Shown piece by piece: positions 9,003 to 17,456 of a stretch of DNA of 64,000 nucleotides. The notes beneath the pieces were generated by a model. It did no database searches. It saw nothing but the letters and a program-made list of their open reading frames with translations, and had not been told where the DNA came from. Numbering within the stretch: the first letter of the stretch is position 1; each line of letters begins with the position of its first letter. Origin of the DNA: Streptomyces sp. DH41. GTDB lineage: Bacteria; Actinomycetota; Actinomycetes; Streptomycetales; Streptomycetaceae. A program made the translations under genes and the position numbers. The stretch spans positions 62,001 to 126,000 of the forward strand of contig NZ_JARVKY010000023.1 of assembly GCF_029813785.1 (NCBI RefSeq), given 5' to 3'.

Positions 9003-10202
9003 ATGACGTTCAATCCGTTGGAGCAGCGGGGTATCCCGCTGGACCGCCAGGTGCGCAACTGGCGTGAGCTGAACGTGGATCCGATCGACCCGGACCACTG
9101 CGACCCGTACACCCGTTGCCGGATCATCACGATGAACGGCATCGAGGTCGAGGCGATCCTGTTCAGCCACCAGCTCGCCCGGCACACGGTCGATCCCGAG
9201 GTCAAGCGGCAGCTGGCGCGGGTCCGCTACATCGAGGCGCAGCAGCAGAAGGTCGTGAACTGGCTGCTGCCGGGTGTCTCTTCGGTGCTGGAGACGACGA
9301 TCGCGTACGAGCAGGTCGCGGTGGACCTGACGGCGTGGGTGGCGCGGATGGAGCCGGACCCGTACCTGAAGCAGGCGTACCAGTTCGGTGTGCTGGAGGA
9401 CTTCGACCACCTGTACCGGTACGCGAACCTGTACGAGATGATCGAGCACCGCAAGGCGGAGTCGATCGTCGACGGCCTGACCGAGGTCATGCCGGGAAGG
9501 CCCACCCGGTTCCACCACCGCAATCCGGTGGACAACGTCCGCGACCCGTACGCCAAGGACGAGACGAACCCGCTCTCCAAGCTGCACGCGCTGACGATCA
9601 TGTCGGCGGAGCAGCAGACCATGAACTTCTACATGAACACCGGCCCCACCTACATGGAGCCGATCGCCCGTCAGCTCTACCAGGAGATCGGGCTGATCGA
9701 GGAGGAGCACGTCACCCACTACGAGTCGCTCGTCGACCCCGGCGAGACGTGGTGGGAGCAGCTGGTCAACCACGAGTACAACGAGTGCTACCTCTACCAC
9801 TCCTTCATGGAGCAGGAGAGCGACCCCAAGGTCAAGGCGATCTGGGAGCTGCACCTGAACATGGAGCTGGAGCACCTGCACGCCGCCTGCGACCTGATGC
9901 GCCGCCACGACGGCCGCGACCCCGCCTCCGTGCTCGCGCCCGAGCTGCCCAACGTGCTCACCTTCGAGCCGAACAAGGGCTACCTGCGCGAGCTGCTGGA
10001 CACCCAGATGGACCTCACGACGCTCGGCGCGGGCTACGTCCGCGAGGCGCACGAGCGGTTCGAGCAGATGCAGGAGCAGATCCACGGCGGGGAGGCACCG
10101 CCGAGCGACCGGGTCATGACCGAGCACGATGAGATGTTCGGCCGTGAGTACCGCGTCCAGACCGAGGGCGAGCACCCCGACCCCTCCCAGCGCGAGAAGT
10201 AG
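9003..10202 (+). CDS. Ferritin-like domain protein, probable di-iron
   Basis: 399 residues, largely helical, soluble. Paired ExxH-type metal-ligand motifs are visible: EEEHVTHYE near residue 237 and MELEHLHAA near residue 286, with further Glu residues in LETTIAYEQ (about 98) and SAEQQTMNF (about 202). This pattern is that of a four-helix di-iron bundle. Iron handling or oxidative protection is inferred, not shown. A hemerythrin-domain gene begins 10 bp after its stop, so the two iron-type proteins form an operon. It is the first gene inside the repeat-bounded island. Confidence 0.75.
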   Translation: MTFNPLEQRGIPLDRQVRNWRELNVDPIDPDHCDPYTRCRIITMNGIEVEAILFSHQLARHTVDPEVKRQLARVRYIEAQQQKVVNWLLPGVSSVLETTIAYEQVAVDLTAWVARMEPDPYLKQAYQFGVLEDFDHLYRYANLYEMIEHRKAESIVDGLTEVMPGRPTRFHHRNPVDNVRDPYAKDETNPLSKLHALTIMSAEQQTMNFYMNTGPTYMEPIARQLYQEIGLIEEEHVTHYESLVDPGETWWEQLVNHEYNECYLYHSFMEQESDPKVKAIWELHLNMELEHLHAACDLMRRHDGRDPASVLAPELPNVLTFEPNKGYLRELLDTQMDLTTLGAGYVREAHERFEQMQEQIHGGEAPPSDRVMTEHDEMFGREYRVQTEGEHPDPSQREK

Positions 10203-10212
10203 GGAGACCGGG

Positions 10213-10800
10213 ATGTCCGAGCTGCACACCCCGCACGCCGGGGACGACATGGCCAAGGACGACGACGTCGTCTCCCTGCTGATGCGCCAGCACGGCGACA
10301 TCCGCAACCTCTTCGACGAGGTCGAGGCCAGCACGGGCGAGGAACGCCGGGATGCCTTCCGGCGGCTGGTGCGCCTGTTGGCGGTGCACGAGACGGCCGA
10401 GGAGGAGGTCGTCCACCCCTTCGCACGCAAGGGCTTCCCCGGCGGCGAGCAGGTCGTGAAGGAACGTCTCGCCGAGGAGAAGGCGGCCAAGGAGACCCTG
10501 GCCGCCCTCGACGAGCTGGACACCGACGACCCCAAGTTCATGCCCCAGCTGCTCAAGCTGCGCAAGGACGTCCAGGAGCACGCGCGGGCCGAGGAACGCT
10601 ACGAGTTCACCCACATCCGCCGCAGCACCGACGCCGCCAACCTCGCCGCGATGGCCAAGGCCATCAAGGCCGCCGAGGCCATGGCACCCACCCGGCCCCA
10701 CCCGGGCGTCGAGTCCGGGGCGAAGAACATGGCCCTCGGACCCGTCGCCGCCCTCATGGACCGCACCAAGGACACCGTCCGCAAAGCCATGGGCAAGTAG
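10213..10800 (+). CDS. Hemerythrin HHE cation-binding domain protein
   Basis: 195 residues. The HHE motifs are HGDIRNLFDEVE (about residue 33), HETAEEEVVHP (about 60) and HARAEERYEF (about 126), the spaced His/Glu ligands of a hemerythrin-like four-helix bundle. The Ala/Lys-rich C-terminal tail is unstructured-looking. The start at 10213 is preceded by GGGAGACCGGG; the reading frame extends upstream only inside the ferritin-like gene. Expected role: non-haem iron binding, possibly O2, NO or redox sensing. Confidence 0.87.
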   Translation: MSELHTPHAGDDMAKDDDVVSLLMRQHGDIRNLFDEVEASTGEERRDAFRRLVRLLAVHETAEEEVVHPFARKGFPGGEQVVKERLAEEKAAKETLAALDELDTDDPKFMPQLLKLRKDVQEHARAEERYEFTHIRRSTDAANLAAMAKAIKAAEAMAPTRPHPGVESGAKNMALGPVAALMDRTKDTVRKAMGK

Positions 10801-10815
10801 GTCCGAAACAGTCAC

Positions 10816-10844
10816 GTCCCGGGCCGGGCTCACGGGCCCGGGAC
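10816..10844. terminator. Hairpin after the hemerythrin gene
   Basis: GTCCCGGGCC (10816-10825) and its exact reverse complement (10835-10844) form a 10-bp stem with a 9-base loop, between the hemerythrin stop and the next gene. Confidence 0.6.
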
Positions 10845-10881
10845 GCGCGGTCCGAGGCCGGCACCATCAAGGGGAGAGCGT

Positions 10882-11133
10882 ATGAAGATCGACGAGGCCC
10901 TGATCAGGGAGCTCCTGGACGCTCCGTCGGACGACACCGTCCTGGCGCTCCTGGAGGGCCGTGCTCAGGTAGTCGAGCAGGCTGCCCTCAACAGTGAGCA
11001 GTACCACGGAGCAGCCGTACTCATTTCCCGCGCAGAGCTCGTGGAGCGGCTTGGCACACCGTCACCCGCCGAGGAGGAGGTCACGCGCGTGTCGGCGTCC
11101 TTGCAGGACGCCGTCGACAAACTCGGCGCCTGA
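10882..11133 (+). CDS. Small hypothetical protein, 83 residues
   Basis: Acidic, helical-looking, soluble; begins MKIDEALIREL and ends with a predicted amphipathic helix. GGGGAGAG precedes the ATG. I do not recognise the family. It lies between the iron-protein operon and the STAS/HATPase stress regulators on the island, so a stress-associated role is only a guess from context. Confidence 0.65.
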   Translation: MKIDEALIRELLDAPSDDTVLALLEGRAQVVEQAALNSEQYHGAAVLISRAELVERLGTPSPAEEEVTRVSASLQDAVDKLGA

Positions 11134-11205
11134 CTCCACCCCGCGCCACCGCGGCATACGTGCACCGCCCCTGGGCTGAACGCGATACTCCCGCGTCCGA
11201 CGACG

Positions 11206-11583
11206 TCAGTCGCGGAGCGCCTGGCGGAGCGTTTCGCGGCAGTCGATCACGGCGTCGACACCCACGAGGCTCAGCGTGCGCATCACCGCCTCGCCGGGCG
11301 CGGCCAGACGCAGCCAACCGCCGGCCTCACTGACCGTACGGTGAGCGGCAATGAAGACGTTGATGCCACTGGAGTCCATGAAGGTGACCTGACGCAGGTC
11401 GACCACGATCCGGGGGCGGGGGGTATCGCAGGCGTCCAGGGCCTGGCGGAGCATGTCGCCGGAGTCGTGATCGATCTCTCCGGCCAGTGACACCACGTGG
11501 ATGCCGTCGGTGGCCGTAGCCACGACCGACAACCGGCCAGACTTCTCGGCACGTTCAGTACCCGTCTTCTTCCCCTCGACCAT
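11206..11583 (-). CDS. STAS-domain anti-sigma factor antagonist
   Basis: 125 residues. The STAS fold is recognisable from LAGEIDHDSGDMLRQAL (about 34-50) and VDLRQVTFMDSSGINVF (61-77). Ser71/Ser72 sit at the position phosphorylated by partner kinases in SpoIIAA/RsbV-type proteins. Function inferred from the family: binds an anti-sigma kinase and releases its sigma factor. An RsbW-like HATPase protein is encoded divergently 147 bp away, which makes a partner pair plausible. No sigma factor gene is in the window. Start chosen at MVEGKK; the longer frame upstream is not conserved-looking. Confidence 0.85.
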   Translation of the reverse strand: MVEGKKTGTERAEKSGRLSVVATATDGIHVVSLAGEIDHDSGDMLRQALDACDTPRPRIVVDLRQVTFMDSSGINVFIAAHRTVSEAGGWLRLAAPGEAVMRTLSLVGVDAVIDCRETLRQALRD

Positions 11584-11677
11584 GCCAGTGATCCTGGCAC
11601 ACCCAAACCCTGCACAGGCGTCGCCCGGCGCGACAGAGGCCGCTTCGAGGCGTGGCGTAGGCGACAGGACTCGGGTG

Positions 11678-11702
11678 GTATGGCTGGCGGCAACCCGGGT
11701 AT
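11678..11702 (+). promoter_or_regulatory. Predicted SigB-type promoter for the HATPase gene
   Basis: GTAT at 11678-11681, then 15 bases, then GGGTAT at 11697-11702. This fits the Streptomyces SigB-family consensus GNNT-N14-16-GGGTA(C/T), 28 bp upstream of the gene at 11731. The match is visual. Confidence 0.45.
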
Positions 11703-11730
11703 AGGGCGAGAAGTGTGAACGGGGGCGCAA

Positions 11731-12216
11731 ATGAGGGCAGGCGTGGCGGGACCACATTCGCTGCCGGAAGACGAGACAGCGCTGGACGGCCGATCGGCCC
11801 ATTTCACCGTGTCGCTGAACGGCGACGGACCGTGCATCGCCCAAGCCCGTCACAAGGCCGCGGCCTTCCTTGTCCAGGCACGGGCCGAGCACGATCTGCC
11901 GGTGTCGCAGCGGGTCACGGACCTCACGCAGTTGGTGGTCAGCGAACTGGTCACCAACGCCCGCAAGTACGCACCGGGCCCGATACTGATGACCCTGCGC
12001 ATCACGGGGGAGACGGTGGAGGTCTCGGTGTGGGACTCCGACCCGGTACTGCCGGTGGCCCGCGCCGCAGACGCCGGCCGGGTGGGACAGCACGGTCTGG
12101 AGATCGTCATGGCCGTCGCCCAGAGTTTCGAGGCGCGGCGCGAGCCGGACGGCAAACGCATCAGCGTCGGCGTAGCCCTCCTGGACGCACCCGGCCTCGG
12201 AAGCGCTGCCGCCTGA
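11731..12216 (+). CDS. RsbW-like HATPase_c anti-sigma/serine kinase domain protein
   Basis: 161 residues made of a single GHKL ATPase domain. The N-box is ELVTNARKYAPG (about residues 72-83), the G1-type box is VWDSDPVLP (about 105-113), and HGLEIV marks the glycine-containing lid. Such Streptomyces proteins phosphorylate STAS antagonists or bind sigma factors. The divergent STAS gene at 11206 is the obvious candidate partner. It sits behind a SigB-type promoter, suggesting stress-induced feedback. Confidence 0.85.
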   Translation: MRAGVAGPHSLPEDETALDGRSAHFTVSLNGDGPCIAQARHKAAAFLVQARAEHDLPVSQRVTDLTQLVVSELVTNARKYAPGPILMTLRITGETVEVSVWDSDPVLPVARAADAGRVGQHGLEIVMAVAQSFEARREPDGKRISVGVALLDAPGLGSAAA

Positions 12217-12253
12217 CACTGCCCCTCGTACGGGTCGCGGCCGGCCACCTGCA

Positions 12254-12607
12254 TCAGGGACCGGGGCGTGGGCCGGTGTGGCGGGCCAGGGCCGCGTGCA
12301 GCTCTCCGAGCAGAACGGCAGGCAGAGCCGCACCCTGTGCGTGCTTGAGGAGGTACTCAGCCACGACGGAGAGTCTGACGTTGGTGTGCTGGGAGATTTC
12401 CCGTAGGACCGTGAACCCGTCACTGGGGCTGATCTGGCCCAGGACGGTCAGGACGCCGATGGCCCGGTCGACCAGGGCGTGGGAGGCGAGGGCCTGCTTG
12501 AGCTGTCTGTTCTCCGCCCGCACCCGCTGCAGTTCCTGCACCAGCTCATCGGTCGTTGTCGGCAGCGACTGTGGACTGGGATGCGTGGAAGAGGTCATGG
12601 CGCTCAC
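12254..12607 (-). CDS. ANTAR-domain RNA-binding regulator
   Basis: 117 residues. A coiled-coil-like segment (about 22-42, LVQELQRVRAENRQLKQAL) leads into the ANTAR three-helix domain (about 43-100), with DRAIGVLTVLGQISPSDGF and LREISQHTNVRL typical of the family. ANTAR proteins bind paired RNA hexaloop hairpins to prevent termination. No GAF or receiver domain is attached, so it is a stand-alone form common in Streptomyces. The start may be at 12607 or 12598. Confidence 0.85.
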   Translation of the reverse strand: MSAMTSSTHPSPQSLPTTTDELVQELQRVRAENRQLKQALASHALVDRAIGVLTVLGQISPSDGFTVLREISQHTNVRLSVVAEYLLKHAQGAALPAVLLGELHAALARHTGPRPGP

Positions 12608-12786
12608 CGGTGTGTGCAGCGGGCAGAGGCTTTCTTACGCCTGCCCCGGTTTCGTACCAGCATCCAGCCGACCGGAGCATGTCACAACCTGTGATCACGC
12701 ATCCCTGTGCCGGGAGGCGGATGACCGCTCACGCCGGGTCGGCGTGCCGCTTCAGCGGCGGTGAAGTCAGCGCCGAGGCAAGCGTC

Positions 12787-12904
12787 CGCCTGCCGGTGAT
12801 CGACGGTCACGACCTGGTCGGCATGGTCGCCCAGGCCGACGTCGCCCCGCTCCCTGCCCGACCCCAAGGTGGGCGACCTGCTCCAGGCCCTGTCCACCGA
12901 CTGA
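12787..12904 (+). pseudogene. CBS-domain gene remnant (C-terminal end, frameshifted)
   Basis: The plus strand encodes RLPVIDGHDLVGMVAQADVA, a typical second CBS motif. Then, one frame over, it encodes SLPDPKVGDLLQALSTD followed by TGA (12902-12904), the usual C-terminal tail of Streptomyces two-CBS proteins of about 130-140 residues. The break lies near 12845. Only about 40 codons remain and the first CBS motif is missing, so this is a relic. A shift of one reading frame restores the tail. Confidence 0.7.
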
Positions 12905-13030
12905 GCCGGACACTGGCCCCTACTGACCTCTGGCCGCCAGTGCGGGAACGCACCGGAATGGCGGCCGGGGACCGGGGCACACGGGTCGGTGTATGACCCA
13001 CGTGAGCGATGGTGACAAGGGAGGCTCCCG

Positions 13031-13258
13031 ATGCTCTTGGCACACCCCGTCGTGCTGAAGAACCTCATCGAGCAGTACGAGACGCTGCGTGCCCTGCACG
13101 CCGAAGACGGCACCGAGGAGGCGCGCCGGCGTATGGAAGACGTCGCTTACACGCTGTGCGTGTCGACCGGGACCCGCGATGTCGACACCGCCCTCGTTGC
13201 CGCCCGCCACCAGCTGCCCGGAGCACGTGCCGAAGACGACTCCCTTCTGGCTACGTGA
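13031..13258 (+). CDS. DUF5133 domain protein, 75 residues
   Basis: Small soluble protein starting MLLAHPVVLKNLIEQYETL, with the conserved DVAYTLCVSTGTRDVDTAL segment recognisable from the actinobacterial DUF5133 family. No enzymatic motif; function unknown. A ribosome site GGGAGG precedes the ATG. It is followed 25 bp later by a DUF6098 gene on the same strand, probably an operon. Members are often seen near ANTAR and stress-regulator genes, as here. Confidence 0.82.
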   Translation: MLLAHPVVLKNLIEQYETLRALHAEDGTEEARRRMEDVAYTLCVSTGTRDVDTALVAARHQLPGARAEDDSLLAT

Positions 13259-13283
13259 CTGCCCCCGGCATCGCCCCGCCAGA

Positions 13284-13739
13284 ATGATGACCAAGACCGT
13301 CGACCTGCCGACGTTCAGCAGCCTCGATGAGCTCACCCGGCTCATCACCCACCGTCGCGGCCTCTACGTACGCTGGTCCCACGGGCCGGAGCGCGACCTG
13401 CCGAAGACGAGCAGTACGGACGATCTGACGGGCATCGAGCTGCCGGGCCTGTCGGCCAGCCCGCTGGACCTTGAGGACTGGTGGGGCGAGCGCCCCGTAC
13501 GCATCTGGGTCGCCCGCCGACTGTACGACTACTGCCACCTGCCCCGCGTGAAAGACGCCCGCACCCGCCCCTGGGTCCTGCACGGCACGGAGGCGGCACG
13601 CGGTCCGGACAACGAGCCACTGGTCACGGAGATCCAACCCCTCGGCTGGATCGCCGACCAGGTGATCGTGGAAGCCTCCCGCATCATCACCGAACAGCCC
13701 GGGCGCTGGGGCCCACTCGACCGAGACGAACCCCTGTGA
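13284..13739 (+). CDS. DUF6098 family protein
   Basis: 151 residues, soluble, no signal peptide. It contains ELTRLITHRRGLYVRWSHGPE (about 16-36) and LEDWWGERPVRIWVARRLYDY (about 64-84), which I recognise as the actinobacterial DUF6098 pattern. Function unknown. The start is one of two consecutive ATG codons (13284, 13287); an upstream extension lies within the DUF5133 gene in another frame and is rejected. Confidence 0.78.
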   Translation: MMTKTVDLPTFSSLDELTRLITHRRGLYVRWSHGPERDLPKTSSTDDLTGIELPGLSASPLDLEDWWGERPVRIWVARRLYDYCHLPRVKDARTRPWVLHGTEAARGPDNEPLVTEIQPLGWIADQVIVEASRIITEQPGRWGPLDRDEPL

Positions 13740-13802
13740 AGGTGCCCGCATCCGTGGAGCCGTCACCGAGACGGCACGACCGACAGTGATTCTCGGGCGG
13801 CG

Positions 13803-14336
13803 CTACCGCCCCTGGGCTTGGTCGCGTGGCACGGGACCCATGGCCGCCTGTCGGCCGGCGCCAACCGACGCATGGCGCTGTCCCGGACCTAGGCCCGATC
13901 TTGAAGCCAGGGCGTCGGCGACGGCGCCGGTCGCGAAGGCGTACACCGCCTTGTGCAGCAGGTCGACGACCAGTTCGCCGCGCGGCCAGGTCTGAGGCGG
14001 GGCGCCGACACCGGTGACGTTCTCGAGGATCTGGTCGCTGGTGACCCGGACCACGGCGAACTTCCCCGACGACCAGGGCCCGCGCAGCCCGGCGTGCGCC
14101 ATCACCGACCGCAACACGCCGAGGAGGGCGCCCTGCCCCACGTGCATGGTCAGGTTCAGCGGCACAGGCTGACGGCCGGGATACTCCCGCATGCCGGTGA
14201 GGCGTTCCAGGGTGCGGGCGGGCACATGGGAGTCACGGCGGCCGGTCAGCCGTTGCTCCGCCTTCTCGCCGAGCGTCATCACCAGTACCCCGGTCGTGCC
14301 GGCCACCAGTCCCTGCCACAGCGCGCGCTTCATCAT
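13803..14336 (-). CDS. Hypothetical integral membrane protein
   Basis: 177 residues from the ATG at 14336 (a second ATG follows at 14333). An N-terminal hydrophobic helix (WQGLVAGTTGVLVMTLG), a central one around LTMHVGQGALLGVL, and a C-terminal one around KAVYAFATGAVADAL are seen. No catalytic motif. A family name cannot be given. It lies next to the integrase relic inside the island. Confidence 0.65.
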   Translation of the reverse strand: MMKRALWQGLVAGTTGVLVMTLGEKAEQRLTGRRDSHVPARTLERLTGMREYPGRQPVPLNLTMHVGQGALLGVLRSVMAHAGLRGPWSSGKFAVVRVTSDQILENVTGVGAPPQTWPRGELVVDLLHKAVYAFATGAVADALASRSGLGPGQRHASVGAGRQAAMGPVPRDQAQGR

Positions 14337-14403
14337 GCCGAGGCGAGTACCCAGGCTCTGCGAACCATCTGCCAATGCCCCTCGCCGTGTGCTGGGGTTC
14401 CCG

Positions 14404-15030
14404 TCAGGCAACCAAGGCCCATCGAGGACACCTCTGCCTGCCAGGGGTTGTGATGCTCTGGGTGGCGGGTGGGTCGCCGTTGCCCTCCACCCCGGACGCT
14501 GTGAAGGCTTCGTCGATCACCTTGCGAGTGCGGGTCTCGCTGGACGGCAGAAGGTGCGTGCACGTCCGGAGCGTGAAGCCGGGGTCCGAGTGGCCAAGGT
14601 ATTCGGAGAGCGCCTTGATGCTCTCCCCCGCGTCCAGGAGCACGGAGGCGTACGCGTGCCGAAGGGCGTGCATACGTCCTCCGGGGCCGCCTGGAGGTAC
14701 CTCGCCCCGCGCTCGCGGGGAGGGATCACGCCGGCGGCGGCCAGGGCTCGCTTCCAGGCGCCCATGTTGAAGACGCTGCGGTTGTACGCCCGGCCCTTCT
14801 CGTCGACGAAGAGCAATCGGAAGGGTTTGGGCTCGCCGTCGGGCTTTGTCCAGGGCAGCGTGACCGCTGCGGGCGGGAATCGCCTCATGTGGGCCTTGAG
14901 GGCAGCGGCCAGCTGGGCCGACAGCGGCACTGACCGGATCCGGTTGCCCTTGGGCAGAGCGAAAACCGGCTTCGTGCCGACGAGCCGCACCTGGCGTTTG
15001 ATGTGGATGGATCCTTGTCTGCATCGCTGC
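14404..15030 (-). pseudogene. Tyrosine integrase remnant (frameshifted, catalytic Tyr lost)
   Basis: The upstream frame encodes IHIKRQVRLVGTKPVFALPKGN and WKRALAAAGVIPP, the central part of a Streptomyces phage/AICE integrase catalytic domain. After a net 2-base loss near 14670-14680 the next frame encodes MHALRHAYASVLLDAGESIKAL and then EYLGHSDPGFTLR, with the HxxR box and second His. The nucleophile position reads RTCTHLLPSS: the codon is TGC (Cys) where the family has Tyr. The N-terminal core-binding domain is absent. At least three independent lesions, so certainly inactive. Confidence 0.85.
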
Positions 15031-15085
15031 CCACATCAAGGCTCCGCAGGCACTAAAGCGAGGGGCAAATGGCTCCCCACAGCAG

Positions 15086-16366
15086 TCACCGCTTGCGGGC
15101 GGTGGCGATGATGGCGGGCAGCAGAGCGAAGGCGAGGGCCGCGCCGGTGATGGCGAGGACGGGGTAGCCGGCGGCGGCGACGACGGGGCCGGAGGCCATG
15201 CCGCCGGCGGCGCCGGCGATGGCTACGGCGACGTCGACGAGTCCCTGGGTCTTGGCGCGGGTGGTCAGGGGGACGGCGTCGGTGACGATGGCGGTGCCGC
15301 TGACCAGGCCGAAGTTCCAGCCCAGGCCGAGCAGGACGAGGGCCAGGGCGAGCAGGGCGACGGAGCCGTCCGGGGCGGTGGCGGCGAGGATGCCGGAGGC
15401 CAGGAGTGTGAGGGCGGCCCAGACGGCGATGGGTGCGGGTCCGAAGCGGTCGACGAGCCGGCCGGTCAGCGGGGAGGGCAGGTACATGGCGCCGACGTGC
15501 AGGGCGATGACGATGCCGGAGGCGGCGGTGCCGTGGCCGTGGGCGCGCATGTGGACGGGGGTCATCGTCATGACCGCCACCATGACGATCTGGGTGAGGA
15601 CCAGGACCAGGACGCCCAGAGAAAGGCTGGGCCTGCGGGGTGCGGTCACGAATGCCCGGGATGCGCTGGTCTGCTGCGTCGCGTCGGCGCCGGCGCCGGC
15701 GTGAAGGGTACGGGCGATCAGGAGGGGATCGGGGCGCAGCCAGATCATCAGGACGAGGGCGGACAGGGTGAAGGCCGCGGTGGCGATGACGAAGAGGCCG
15801 GTGAGGCTGGGCAGGCCGAGGGCCACTGCCAGGGTGCCGGTGGGGCCGGCGAGGGCGGGGCCGGCCACGCCGCCCAGGGTGGTGGCGACCAGGACGGTGG
15901 ATATGGCGCGGGCGCGGTGGGCCGGTGCGGCGAGGTCGGCTCCGGCGTAGCGGGCCTGGAGGTTGACGGCGGTGCCGGCGCCGTAGAGGAACAGGGCGAC
16001 GAAGAGCAGGGCGGGGCTGTCGGTGGCGGCGGCGGTGATGACGCCGGTGGCGCCGAGTGCGCCGACGAGGTAGCCGGTGGCCAGTCCGGGGCGGCGGCCG
16101 CGGGCCTGGGAGAGGCGGCCGACGGCGATGGCGGCCAGCGCGGAGCCCGCGGTGAGCAGGCCGCTGCTCAGGCCGGCCAGGGCGGTGGAGTGGAGCATGT
16201 CCTGCACGAGCAGGGCGGCGACGGTGGTGCCCGCGGCGAGTCCGAGACCGCTGAGGATCTGGGAGGCGAACAGCACGGTCAGAACGCGCTTTTGCGTACG
16301 GGTGTTCACCGGGCCGGTGTCGGAGGCGGTCAGCGGCGGGGAGGGGGTGGTCGTGTGGCGGGGCAT
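15086..16366 (-). CDS. MFS transporter
   Basis: 426 residues, about 12 membrane helices. The MFS loop motif between helices 2 and 3 appears as GRLSQARGRRPG (about residues 84-95), and a similar GRLVDRFGPAP occurs in the second half (about 280). A soluble Thr/Pro-rich N-terminus precedes helix 1. It is probably an efflux carrier of unknown substrate. It lies downstream of the metallo-hydrolase gene on the same strand but after a strong hairpin, so it may be partly uncoupled. Start at MPRHTTT; the longer upstream frame runs through the hairpin and is rejected. Confidence 0.88.
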   Translation of the reverse strand: MPRHTTTPSPPLTASDTGPVNTRTQKRVLTVLFASQILSGLGLAAGTTVAALLVQDMLHSTALAGLSSGLLTAGSALAAIAVGRLSQARGRRPGLATGYLVGALGATGVITAAATDSPALLFVALFLYGAGTAVNLQARYAGADLAAPAHRARAISTVLVATTLGGVAGPALAGPTGTLAVALGLPSLTGLFVIATAAFTLSALVLMIWLRPDPLLIARTLHAGAGADATQQTSASRAFVTAPRRPSLSLGVLVLVLTQIVMVAVMTMTPVHMRAHGHGTAASGIVIALHVGAMYLPSPLTGRLVDRFGPAPIAVWAALTLLASGILAATAPDGSVALLALALVLLGLGWNFGLVSGTAIVTDAVPLTTRAKTQGLVDVAVAIAGAAGGMASGPVVAAAGYPVLAITGAALAFALLPAIIATARKR

Positions 16367-16500
16367 TGCTGATCCAGGAGAAGAAGGCCCATAGATGAGC
16401 GTGGCGGGAGGGAAACCGACTGCTTCGGGACGTGGGCGGGGAAGCAGGGCTGTCCCGTTCACGCGCGCCTGCATGAGAGGGCGGGTAGGGCGTTCGTGGC

Positions 16501-16536
16501 CTGTGGGGGTGCCCGGCGAACCGGGCACCCCCACAG
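16501..16536. terminator. Perfect 16-bp hairpin with CGAA loop
   Basis: Arms 16501-16516 and 16521-16536 are exact reverse complements around the tetraloop cgaa, directly downstream (reverse strand) of the metallo-hydrolase stop at 16560 and upstream of the MFS start. Confidence 0.8.
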
Positions 16537-16559
16537 GAAGTGAACAAGGCCGGTCGAGC

Positions 16560-17342
16560 TCAGCTCAGCTGCAGGCGGTCGGCCAGACCTGCGGCGGCGA
16601 AGGCCGCCTCCAGTTCGTCACGGCCCTCGGTGAAGTGCGACCAGCTGTCGAAGTGGACGGGCACCACGCGGCGGGCGTCGAGGATCTGGGTGGCCTCGGC
16701 GGCCTGGGCGCTGTCGAGGACGATCAGCCCGCCGTCGAAGATCTCGGCGAAGCGGGGTGCGCCGGCGAAGAGGATCGCGGTGTCGATGGGGGCGAAGCGT
16801 TCGGCGATCTCCCTGACGGCGTCGAGGGAGGCGTTGTCGCCGCTGACGTAGACCGTGGGCAGGTCCTCGCCGGTCAGGACGAAGCCGATGACCTGCCCGG
16901 CGATCGGCTCGACTTCTTCGCGGGTGCCGGGGCCGTGGATGGCGGGGACGGCGGTCACCGTGAGCGTGCCGCCGCCAGGGCGGTCCAGCTCGATGGACTC
17001 CCAGTCGGCAAGACCAGTGGCCTTGTGGCCGAGGCGTTCACCGCCGCCGGTGGTGGTGAGGGTGAGCGGGATGTCGGCGAGCAGGGCGCGGCCGGCGTTG
17101 TCGAGGTTGTCGTCGTGCTCGTCGTGGGAGAGCAGGACGACGTCGACGGGGCCGAGGCCGGCGGGGGTGCCGGTGGAGGTGGCGGTCTTGGTCAGGGCCG
17201 GGGCGCCGGGAGGGGCGGGGTAGGTGCAGGGGGCGTCGAAGGTGGGGTCGGTCAGAAAGCGCAGGCCGCCGTACTCGAACAGGGCCGTGGGGCCGCCGAA
17301 GACACGGACGGGGAACTGCGTGGACGCAGGGGAGACAGACAC
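16560..17342 (-). CDS. MBL-fold metallo-hydrolase (UlaG-like)
   Basis: 260 residues. The metal motif is SHDEHDDN (His73, His76, Asp78). A later His in AIHGPG (about 145), an Asp in YVSGDNAS and a His near the C-terminus in VPVHFDSW match the second half of the metallo-beta-lactamase fold. Cytosolic, no signal peptide. The reaction is unknown; family members hydrolyse lactones or phosphodiesters. It is transcribed divergently from a CGNR regulator with palindromic sites between them, and upstream of an MFS carrier, so a regulated detoxification unit is likely. Confidence 0.85.
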   Translation of the reverse strand: MSVSPASTQFPVRVFGGPTALFEYGGLRFLTDPTFDAPCTYPAPPGAPALTKTATSTGTPAGLGPVDVVLLSHDEHDDNLDNAGRALLADIPLTLTTTGGGERLGHKATGLADWESIELDRPGGGTLTVTAVPAIHGPGTREEVEPIAGQVIGFVLTGEDLPTVYVSGDNASLDAVREIAERFAPIDTAILFAGAPRFAEIFDGGLIVLDSAQAAEATQILDARRVVPVHFDSWSHFTEGRDELEAAFAAAGLADRLQLS

Positions 17343-17368
17343 GAAATCCTCACGGATAGAATTACTTG

Positions 17369-17431
17369 AACCGTGACACGACCATAAGTGGATGTCACGG
17401 ATGATGGCAAGTTCAACCGTGAGTCACGGTT
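17369..17431. promoter_or_regulatory. Operator with two inverted repeats of ACCGTGA/TCACGGT
   Basis: AACCGTGACA (17369-17378) faces TGTCACGG (17393-17400). AACCGTGA-G-TCACGGTT (17415-17431) is a perfect 17-bp palindrome. The four half-sites lie between the divergent metallo-hydrolase and CGNR regulator genes and are presumed binding sites of the latter. Confidence 0.75.
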
Positions 17432-17456
17432 GTGTGCAGGTCGTACCATGAGGAGT

